Origin: Actinomycetota bacterium
Lineage (GTDB): Bacteria; Actinomycetota; Actinomycetes; Mycobacteriales; Micromonosporaceae
Assembly: GCA_005885115.1 (NCBI GenBank)
Contig: VAXX01000368.1
Location: 1-6,820, forward strand
DNA length: 6,820 bases
Direction of reading: 5' to 3'
Below the pieces are notes generated by a model. That model ran no database searches and was not told the DNA's origin. It saw nothing but the letters and a program-made list of their open reading frames with translations. Of this stretch, positions 1 through 5,879 are shown in pieces. Positions within the stretch are counted from its first letter, which is position 1. Each line of letters begins with the position of its first letter. The position numbers and the translations under genes are program-made.

Positions 1-325
1 CCTGGCCGCCGGCCGGCAGACCGGCGATGGTCTGCGGGTCCGGCCCGGTGTCGAACAGGTTGTAGCCCAGCCGCGCCACCGGCGCCACGTTGTCGCCCAC
101 GTTGGCGATGAAGTGCCGGGTGCCGCCGGCGGCGGGCCGGCGGCTCGGCGAGCTGCCTGCGGGCGAAGGCGTGGGCGCCGGGGCGGGGGAGGACGCCGGC
201 ACGGCGGTGCCCGCCGCCGGGTGGGGCGCCACCCATACCGCCGGGTGCCGGCTGGAACACCCCGTCAGGGGTACGGCCAGCAGCAGCGCACCCAGCAACC
301 CGAGAAACCGTCCGGGTACCGTCAT
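1..325 (-). CDS. Putative secreted lipoprotein, N-terminal part (runs off left edge)
   Basis: The reading frame opens with ATG at 325 and stays open to the window edge, giving 108 codons of a longer protein. The N-terminus is a classical lipoprotein signal: MTVPGR, a hydrophobic stretch (about residues 7-20), then the lipobox LTGC with Cys23 as the predicted lipidated residue. A Pro/Ala/Ser-rich low-complexity linker (about residues 28-68) follows, as is common for proteins tethered outside the cell. The folded domain begins near HFIANVGDNVAPVARLGYN, which I cannot assign to a named family; a sugar-active or sugar-binding domain is only a guess from context. It starts 7 bases after the stop of the beta-helix gene, so the two are probably cotranscribed and translationally coupled, and both products are exported. 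The lipoprotein call is firm; the function is unknown. Confidence 0.75.
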   Translation of the reverse strand, partial: MTVPGRFLGLLGALLLAVPLTGCSSRHPAVWVAPHPAAGTAVPASSPAPAPTPSPAGSSPSRRPAAGGTRHFIANVGDNVAPVARLGYNLFDTGPDPQTIAGLPAGGQ

Positions 326-330
326 CCTCG

Positions 331-334
331 TCCT
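331..334 (-). promoter_or_regulatory. Ribosome binding site overlapping the upstream stop codon
   Basis: On the minus strand the sequence reads TAGGACGAGGATG. AGGA overlaps the TAG stop (335-333) of the beta-helix gene and lies 5 bases before the ATG at 325. This supports that start and suggests translational coupling. Confidence 0.55.
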
Positions 335-950
335 ACTCGAACGTCACGCACACCGCGAGCCACGAACCCGATGCGGTACCCGTGGCGTTGAACGAATTCG
401 TCGCGCTCGTGATCTGGTACGCCCGGCCCAGGTAGTTGGTGCCGACGGCGTACGTGGTCAGCCCGGTCCAGCCGGACGCCCAGGCCGGTGTCGTACCGGC
501 GTAGACGGCCACCGTACCAAAGACGAACTCCTTGGCGGCGCTGGTGACCCCGGTGCTGCCGGAGGCGTACGCGCTGCCGCTGCCACCGGCCCCGGCCTGC
601 CGGTCCGGTGCGGTGACGCCGGACAGCTCGTCCCCGGTGATCCGGTACGTGGCCGCGCTCGGGAAGCTCACGGTGATCCGGTTGTTGGGTACCAGCGACG
701 TGTGCAGCACGCCGTAGAGCACCACCAGCCGGTTACCGGCGCCGTCCGCCACGTCCTGGCCGACCGCGTACGTGTTGCCGGCGTCGTCGGTCCCGCTGAC
801 CGTACCGGTCGGGCTGGCCCCGGTGAGCTGGACCGACAGCACCGCCAGGTCACCGGCGACCACGCCCTGGGTACGCCACACCGCGAGGTAGCCCGATGTG
901 TGCGTACCGGTCGAGTAGTTGGTCGCGATCTGGGACACGTACGCCGGGTT

Positions 951-965
951 CCCGCCGCCGCCGCC
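951..965. repeat. GCC-repeat tract encoding a poly-Gly linker
   Basis: A short run of CCG/GCC triplets encodes consecutive glycines on the minus strand, between the PKD domain and the C-terminal domain of the beta-helix protein. It acts as a flexible linker. It is also a place where polymerase slippage or sequencing error is easy, although the frame stays intact here. Confidence 0.6.
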
Positions 966-1239
966 ACCGGCCGATACGGTGACGGACTGCTGGGCGCTGC
1001 CGCTGAGGTTCGCGGTGTCGGTGACCGTGACGGAGACGGGGTAGCTGCCGGGGGCCCCGTATGTGTGGCTCGCGGTCGCGCTCGCCTGCGGTCCCACGGT
1101 CGTCCCGTCGCCGAAGGTGAACGTGTACGTCAGCGGCTGGCCCTGCGGATCCGTGGAGCCGGACGCGTCCGCGGTGACCGGCAGCGGTGCCGTACCGGAG
1201 CTCGGGCTGACCGTCAACGCCGCCGTCGGGGGCAACGGG

Positions 1240-1254
1240 CCGCCGCCGCCGCCG
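1240..1254. repeat. GCC-repeat tract encoding a poly-Gly linker
   Basis: Five CCG triplets in a row encode glycines on the minus strand, between the end of the beta-helix (GAYEF) and the PKD domain. With the tract near 951 it brackets the PKD domain as an independently folding module. Confidence 0.6.
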
Positions 1255-2419
1255 AACTCGTACGCGCCCCGGTCGTCGTACGCCCGGGGACCGATTCCGG
1301 TGTTGGCCACCGTCGGATCGTCGGTCCGGGCGGCGCCGGTGACGTCGGTGGCCTGCGCACCGGAGGCGCCCGAGTCGGCGGAGTCGATCGCCGGGGAGCC
1401 CTCCTGCGGGCGCAGGTCGAAGCCAGCCGGGTTGACGAAGCGCGGGTCGGCCTGCCGGCCCTGCTGCTCCTGCCCGGTCGCGGACTGCATCGCTGGGCGG
1501 TGCCGAGTCCCAGATCCCGATGTTGCCGGCCCGGCGCTTGCAGGTGTTGCTGCCGTACGCGCCGATCGGCGTCGGGTTGACCAGGAAGACCGCGTTGTCC
1601 ACCGAGATGTTGTTCTCCACCAGGTAGTTACCCGAGGTGCCCTCGACGTTGATCCCGCTGGTGCAGTTGTGGTAGATCGTGTTGCCGATCAGCCGGCCGC
1701 CGGTCACGTTGAGGTCGTCGATGCCGTGGTCGCCGTTGTCGTACGAGACGTTCAGCGTCGCCAGGTTGTTGTCGCCGCCGGGATAGAACTGCAACCCGGA
1801 GTCCTCGTTGTCGTGCAACAGGTTCCCGAGGATGGTGTTGTTCTGCCCGACCACGTTGATGCCGTTGGCGTTGCGCTGGTACTGGTTGGCGTTGAAGCTG
1901 GAGTTGTTGTAGCTGACCGTCGTCGTGGTCGTGGTGGAGTTCAGGAATATCCCGGAATCGCTGTTGTGGTTGGTGTTGTTGCCGGTGATCGTCGAGGCGC
2001 TGGTCCCGCTCAGGTCGATCCCGGCCGCGAGCTGCCCGCTGACCGAGTGCCCGGCGTTGGTCACCGTGTTGGCGGAGACGACGATGTTGTTCGACCCGGA
2101 CAGGTAGATCCCGTACGAGGTCGTACCGGTCACGGTGAACCCGCTGATCGTCACGTACTGCTTGCCGGAGACCACGAATCCGTTGCTGCCGCCGGTCACG
2201 GTGACCGTCGCGCCGGGAACGGCCTGGAACACGATCGTGCAGTACGGCTGGTCCGGCGCACCGACACCGGCGTCCGAACAGTTCGCGCCGCCGACGTACA
2301 GGGTCGACGCGCCGGCGAACGCGGGGGAGGACAGCACCGCGGCCACGATCGCCAAGGCGGACAGGGAGGCACCAAGTACGGTCGAGCGGATCGACCAACG
2401 CCGAACGGACATCGGGGAG

Positions 2420-2424
2420 CTCCT
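2420..2424 (-). promoter_or_regulatory. Ribosome binding site of the beta-helix gene
   Basis: The minus strand reads AGGAG followed by 7 bases and then ATG at 2412, a near-ideal spacing that fixes the start of the beta-helix protein. Confidence 0.75.
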
Positions 2425-2570
2425 GGGAAGGACGGTCGGAATCAGGCGCCTCCCCTGGTCCTCTGCCGATCATCGAGCGCCGGCGCGGGCCGTACGCCAT
2501 GCAAATGACGTAGACGCGGCTCATCACAACGGACAACTCACCGCAGTACCGGCGTAACCCGGCCGGTCTC

Positions 2571-2584
2571 CGTCCGAACGGACG
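2571..2584. promoter_or_regulatory. Perfect inverted repeat CGTCCG-AA-CGGACG, possible operator
   Basis: Two 6-base arms flank an AA centre, between the divergent start codons and 26 bases before the first possible start (2610) of the response regulator. The 10-mer CCGAACGGAC inside it recurs at 2401-2410, just before the beta-helix start codon, and GTCCGAAC recurs at 2640-2647, next to GTG 2649. The position suits a regulator binding site, but short GC-rich palindromes are common in such genomes. Confidence 0.3.
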
Positions 2585-2648
2585 ACCTCGAAGCAGCTCG
2601 TTCATCTGCATGATGCGGTCCGCGCGCACAGCGGGCATTGTCCGAACC

Positions 2649-3293
2649 GTGGCTGATGTCTCCGTCCTGGTGGTCGACGATCACGCGGTGTTCGCCGAGG
2701 CGGTCCAGGCCCGGTTGAACGGCGAGGCGGATCTCGGTCCGGTCTGGGTCGCGTACAGCGCCGCCGAGGCCCGTACCCTGATCAGCCGGCACCGCCCCGC
2801 GGTCCTGGTCCTCGATCTCGTGCTCGCCGACGGCAACGGACTTGAGCTGGCCGGGTACGCGGCCGTCGAGTCGCCGGAGAGCAAGGTGCTGATGCTGACT
2901 GCGGTGACCTCGACCGACTCGGTCATCGCGGCGCTGCGCAAGGGCGCCCGTGGGTGGCTGTCCAAGACGGTCGACGCCGACCAGCTGGTACAGGTCATCC
3001 GCCGGGTGGTCCATGGTGAGGCGTGGCTGGCGCCCGACCTGCTCGGCCGGATCCTGTCCGAACTGGTGGTACGCCCGGCCGAGCCGGCCCCCGATCCGCT
3101 GGCGAGCCTGACTTCCCGCGAGCGCGAGGTGCTCCAGTGTCTGGTGGACGGGCTGAGCCGGGCCGAGATCGCGGCCCGGCTGCACGTGTCGGCCAACACC
3201 GTGACTGCGCGCGGGGCTGCGTTCGTCGGATATCTGACTGCGCTCTGGCCTGCTGTTTCCGCACTCCGGCGGTGTCTACCGCAGATTGCGTAG
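2649..3293 (+). CDS. NarL/LuxR-family response regulator with truncated DNA-binding domain
   Basis: The receiver domain (about residues 5-120) has every key residue: acidic pair D10-D11 (VLVVDDH), phospho-acceptor D56 (VLVLDLVLADGNG), T84 (LMLTAVTS) and K106 (WLSKTVD). A linker leads to a LuxR/GerE helix-turn-helix beginning LTSREREVLQCLVDG at residue 154 and continuing through EIAARLHVSANTV (185). There the family similarity stops: the expected recognition-helix continuation (R/K-x-H-V type) and the last helix are replaced by 29 unrelated residues ending at TAG 3291-3293. Phosphorylation should still be possible, but DNA binding is probably lost. I chose GTG 2649 because it places the receiver strand near the N-terminus; ATG 2610 or 2613 are alternatives, and none has a clear ribosome binding site. 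No sensor kinase is adjacent. It probably regulated the flanking polysaccharide genes. Confidence 0.75.
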   Translation: MADVSVLVVDDHAVFAEAVQARLNGEADLGPVWVAYSAAEARTLISRHRPAVLVLDLVLADGNGLELAGYAAVESPESKVLMLTAVTSTDSVIAALRKGARGWLSKTVDADQLVQVIRRVVHGEAWLAPDLLGRILSELVVRPAEPAPDPLASLTSREREVLQCLVDGLSRAEIAARLHVSANTVTARGAAFVGYLTALWPAVSALRRCLPQIA

Positions 3294-3316
3294 GCCCGCC
3301 TGGTGCGATCACGCGA

Positions 3317-3344
3317 TTGCCCGGTAAGCCCTTCTCCCTACAGT
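3317..3344 (+). promoter_or_regulatory. Candidate sigma70-like promoter for the wzz-like operon
   Basis: TTGCCC (3317-3322) and TACAGT (3339-3344) are separated by 16 bases. TACAGT fits the loose actinobacterial -10 pattern TA(G/C)NNT. Transcription would begin near 3351, leaving a leader of about 47 bases before GTG 3398. This is a match by eye only. Confidence 0.3.
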
Positions 3345-3385
3345 CGGCGTTACCTCCTGTTAATCAACGGGAAATCGCTCTGTCG

Positions 3386-3390
3386 AGGGG
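3386..3390 (+). promoter_or_regulatory. Ribosome binding site deciding the GTG start of the wzz-like gene
   Basis: AGGGG lies 7 bases before GTG 3398. The same frame is open further upstream to 3023, but that stretch overlaps the regulator and has no family resemblance, so this site sets the start. Confidence 0.6.
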
Positions 3391-3397
3391 TGTTCCG

Positions 3398-4741
3398 GTG
3401 GATGTCACCGAGATCGCACGGGTGCTGCGTCGGTACGGATTCCTCCTACTGCTGGTGATGGCCGCGCCGATCGTCGCGCTCGCCGTGTACGTGGTGCATC
3501 AGCCGGCGACCTACACCGCACACGCGCGCATCGTCGCCGCCGACGTCACCCCCCGGGCGCAGGCCGAGGCGACCGCGGTGGTCAGCCAGGTGCTGGCCCT
3601 GGCCACCAGCCGGGACATCGTCGTACAGGCACTGGACAACGCCCACCTCTCCCAGGACCCGGACAAGGTCATCAAGGCCACCGCGGTCACCGGACTGGGC
3701 AGCTCGGCACTGGTGGATCTGGCCTACACCGACCGGAGCCCGGACCTGGCCCAGCAGGTGACCCAGGCGCTGGCCAACACGGTCGTGGTCAGGCTCGACG
3801 CGGTACGCATCGGTGGCCTGCCCGAGGTGCTCAAGGACGTCGACGCCCAACTCACCGACCTCGCCACCAGGCGGGCGCCGATCGCCGCCAACGCGCAGGC
3901 GAACCCGAAGGACCCGGTCGCGCAGAACAAGCTGGCCGGGATCGACCGGCTCATCTCGGACCTGTCCGGTGACCGGGACCGGCTGGCCGAGGAGGCCGCC
4001 GCGGCCGGGCACTCCACCGTCGTGGCGACGGCGGTTCGGCCGACCACCGCCGACCCGCGGGGTCTGGCGTCGAAGCTGGCCGTCGCCGGACTGCTCGGTC
4101 TGCTGATCGGCCTGATCGTCGTCGGGCTCAACGAAACCCTGCGCCCGTCGGTATCCGGTGCCAACCGGGTGGCCCGGCTGCTGGAGGTACCGGTGCTGGG
4201 CCGGGTCGCCCGCGACCCCACCACCCTGGCCGACATCGGCCGGCGGATCCGGCTCGCCGCCCGGCGCGCCGGGGTGTCGACGGTCGTCCTGTCCCGCGCC
4301 AACGGAGCGGTACTCCCACCCGAGCTGGTCGACCGGATCGAGGCGGCGACCCTGCGCCCGGACGCCGTACCGGCGCGGGTGGCGATCCCGGTGGACATCG
4401 ACGACACCGACGGGCTGAACCTGCCGGTGTCGGCGAACGGGCGGCGTACCGGCCCGCTGGACGAGGCGTCGCTGGACGGCGGAACGGGACGGGGGACCGG
4501 CTCGATCGCCGTCCTGCCCTCGACCGAGCACAGCAACCGGGCGATGCGCCTGCGCCGGGTGTACGCCCTGGACGAGCTGGACCCCAGTGCCGAGTCCGAA
4601 CGGATCGGCCTGGTCGTCCTCGCCTCCGGCAGCACCCGCCTGCGTGAGGTGCACGGCGTACAGGACCTGATGTCGGCGGCCGGCTGGCCACTGCTCGGCG
4701 TCCTCAGCGACGTCGGCGGGCGCCGGGCGGCACGCCGATGA
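3398..4741 (+). CDS. Wzz-type polysaccharide chain-length/co-polymerase protein with degenerate kinase-like C-terminus
   Basis: This 447-residue inner-membrane protein should control polymer length in Wzy-type export. Residues about 3-35 carry the Wzz N-terminal pattern and first membrane helix (RRYGFLLLLVMAAPIVALAVYVV, split here as residues 11-33). A mostly extracytoplasmic, partly helical region follows (about 36-222; repeated Asp/Leu/Arg segments around 140-200 suggest coiled coil). A Pro-containing stretch (RPTTADP) precedes the second helix (about 226-245). The cytoplasmic part (246-447) begins RVARLLEVPVLGRV, as in the linker to bacterial tyrosine kinases of the Wzc/CpsD type. Its ending (IGLVVLASGSTRL, then WPLLGVLSDVGG) matches the end of that fold, yet there is no Walker A (GxxxxGKS/T) and no tyrosine-rich tail. 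I infer a non-catalytic kinase-like domain. The gene appears intact, and its TGA overlaps the next ATG by 4 bases. Confidence 0.8.
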   Translation: MDVTEIARVLRRYGFLLLLVMAAPIVALAVYVVHQPATYTAHARIVAADVTPRAQAEATAVVSQVLALATSRDIVVQALDNAHLSQDPDKVIKATAVTGLGSSALVDLAYTDRSPDLAQQVTQALANTVVVRLDAVRIGGLPEVLKDVDAQLTDLATRRAPIAANAQANPKDPVAQNKLAGIDRLISDLSGDRDRLAEEAAAAGHSTVVATAVRPTTADPRGLASKLAVAGLLGLLIGLIVVGLNETLRPSVSGANRVARLLEVPVLGRVARDPTTLADIGRRIRLAARRAGVSTVVLSRANGAVLPPELVDRIEAATLRPDAVPARVAIPVDIDDTDGLNLPVSANGRRTGPLDEASLDGGTGRGTGSIAVLPSTEHSNRAMRLRRVYALDELDPSAESERIGLVVLASGSTRLREVHGVQDLMSAAGWPLLGVLSDVGGRRAARR

Positions 4742-5864
4742 CCGCCGTGACGAACACCGTCTCGACCGCCGGAGCGGTCGCCTTCACGGTGCCGCCGTTC
4801 GCCGCCGGTGCGCGCGACGCGGCGCTGCGGGTACTGGATTCGGGCTGGGTGACGACCGGGCCGGAGTGCGCGGCGTTCGAGGCCGAACTGTCGGCGTACC
4901 TCGGCCAGCCGCACGTGGTGACCGTGGCCTCCTGTACCCAGGCGATCGAGCTGAGCCTACGGGCGCTGCGGCTGGACCCCGGCGCCCCGGTGCTCACCCC
5001 GAGCCTGACGTTCTCCGGCGCGGTCGCGGCGATCGTGCACGCCGGGTACCGACCGGTGCTCGTCGACATCGACGAGACCACGCTGACCCCGAACCCGCGG
5101 ACCGTGGCGGCGGCGGTACGCCGCGCCGGGCGCCCCGCCGCGATGGTCAGCTGCGACCTCGGCGGGTACCCGGTGGACCACGCCGCCCTCGCCGAGGCGG
5201 CCGGCCTGCCGTACCGGCGGATGGTGGTGGACGCCGCGCACGGACCCGGCGGCGACGTCGGCCGGACCCGCGCCGCCACCGCCCCGTACGCCACCTGCCT
5301 GAGCTTCTACGCCACCAAGAACCTGCCGATCGGCGAGGGCGGCGCGGTGCTCACCCACGACGGCGACGTCGCGGGCGCGCTGCGGGCGGCCCGGCTGCAC
5401 GGCATGACCCGCGACGCCTGGCGGCGGTACCTGCCGGGCGGCTCGTGGCGGTACGACGTGGAGGAGGTCGGCTTCAAGGCCAACCTCACGGATCTTTCGG
5501 CGGCGATCGGGCGCGCCCAGCTCGACGCGCTGCCCGGGTGGCAGGCCCGGCGGGCCGAACTGGTCGCCCGCTACGACGCCGCGCTGCGCGGGGCCGTACG
5601 AGCCGGCGTGGTCACGCTGCCCAGCCGGCACCCTGGCCACGCCTTCCACCTGTACCAGGTGCGGATACCGCGCCGCGACGCCGTCTCTGACGGGCTCACC
5701 GAACACGGGGTCGGCACCTCGGTGCACTTCATCCCGGTCCACCACCTGCGCGGGTACGCCCGGCTGTTCGACGCCGACGAACTCTGTACCCGGGCCTGCC
5801 CGACGCGGCCGTGGACCGCGTCGTCGAGCGGCTCGCCCACCTGCTCACGTCCACTCTCGCGTAG
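4738..5864 (+). pseudogene. DegT/DnrJ/EryC1-family PLP sugar aminotransferase, C-terminus frameshifted
   Basis: The family moves an amino group from glutamate to a keto-sugar nucleotide using PLP. Visible landmarks are DSGWVTTGPECAAFE near residue 34, the cofactor-phosphate segment VASCTQAIELSL (63-74), PSLTFSGAVAAIVHAGYRPV (88-107), D165 in VVDAAHGPGG for the pyridine nitrogen, and the Schiff-base lysine K194 in LSFYATKNLPIGEGG. GFKANLTDLSAAIGRAQL (245-262) is also typical. After LFDADEL (residue 349, about 5784) the frame is lost. The native ending LYPGLPDAAVDRVVERLAHL continues in another frame from 5784 to TAG 5862-5864, and the short conserved stretch normally before LYPGL is absent. As written, translation runs in the wrong frame to TGA 5884-5886. 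The ATG overlaps the upstream stop (ATGA), so the genes are coupled. The active-site part is complete, but the damaged C-terminal region usually packs against the active site, so activity is doubtful. Confidence 0.8.
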
Positions 5865-5868
5865 ACCT

Positions 5869-5874
5869 CGGAGG
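5869..5874 (+). promoter_or_regulatory. Ribosome binding site of the CapD-like gene
   Basis: CGGAGG sits 5 bases before GTG 5880 and 4 bases after the native TAG of the aminotransferase. It fixes the CapD-like start and shows the two genes were tightly linked in one operon. Confidence 0.7.
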
Positions 5875-5879
5875 CTAAC

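Larger units (their letters stand above)
333..2412 (-). pseudogene. Secreted right-handed beta-helix / PKD-domain protein, broken by deletion and frameshift
   Basis: ATG at 2412 has a good ribosome binding site. Residues 1-33 are a Sec signal peptide (MSVRRWSIR, hydrophobic core, cleavage likely after AFA). Residues about 60-295 form a right-handed parallel beta-helix of the NosD/pectate-lyase type, rich in Asn ladders (GNNTNHNSDSGIFL, ENNISVDN). Near codon 304 (GIWDSA, 1501-1518) the frame is lost. The protein resumes in another frame at AMQSATGQEQQG (1490 downward), followed by the usual beta-helix ending with RAYDDRGAYEF. Then come a Gly linker, a PKD domain (PPTAALTVSPSSGTAPLPV to SAQQSVTV, about 1239-975), a second Gly tract and a C-terminal beta-rich domain of about 200 residues ending at TAG 335-333. 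From recall of similar proteins, roughly 30 residues are missing at the junction. It was probably an extracellular carbohydrate-binding or polysaccharide-processing protein. As written it makes a product of about 305 native residues plus an out-of-frame tail. Confidence 0.8.
2413..2648. other. Divergent intergenic region
   Basis: This stretch separates the minus-strand beta-helix gene from the plus-strand response regulator and should hold promoters for both. I see the beta-helix ribosome binding site, a 14-base palindrome at 2571-2584 and related half-sites, but no pair of -35/-10 boxes that I would defend on either strand. If the response regulator starts at ATG 2610 instead of GTG 2649, the region ends at 2609. 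Confidence 0.6.
3204..3397. other. Remnant tail of the regulator ORF plus intergenic region before wzz-like gene
   Basis: From 3204 no frame resembles a LuxR C-terminus, so this sequence looks like former intergenic DNA joined to the truncated regulator. It is visibly less G+C-rich than its neighbours, as expected for non-coding DNA in such a genome. It contains a 9-base direct repeat, TGACTGCGC (3202-3210 and 3235-3243), a candidate promoter at 3317-3344 and an imperfect GTTAATCAAC palindrome near 3359. I see no convincing terminator. Confidence 0.5.

Noticed and set aside
951..1254. GCC repeats as a CRISPR or regulatory array
   Set aside because: They are two short triplet runs that encode Gly linkers around the PKD domain, with no spacer structure.
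90..1580. Long plus-strand open frame over the beta-helix gene (496 codons)
   Set aside because: The translation is an Arg/Gly/Ala/Val-rich composition with no domain, antisense to a gene with a signal peptide, beta-helix and PKD motifs. It is a shadow caused by high G+C.
1063..2508. Second long plus-strand open frame opposite the beta-helix gene
   Set aside because: It is low-complexity Val/Asp/Arg-rich sequence reflecting Asn- and Thr-rich codons on the other strand. No start signal or family resemblance.
2538..3185. Minus-strand open frame over the response regulator
   Set aside because: The plus strand carries all receiver residues and half a LuxR motif in one frame; the minus frame shows no domain.
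3241..3300. Intrinsic terminator after the response regulator
   Set aside because: Only weak stems of about four base pairs can be drawn, with no following T-run.
3023..3397. N-terminal extension of the wzz-like frame
   Set aside because: The extra 125 codons overlap the regulator and lack similarity. A ribosome binding site and the normal Wzz N-terminus fit GTG 3398.
5776..5790. Programmed ribosomal frameshift in the aminotransferase
   Set aside because: No slippery heptamer is visible, and conserved residues are missing at the junction, so a frame shift alone would not restore the protein.
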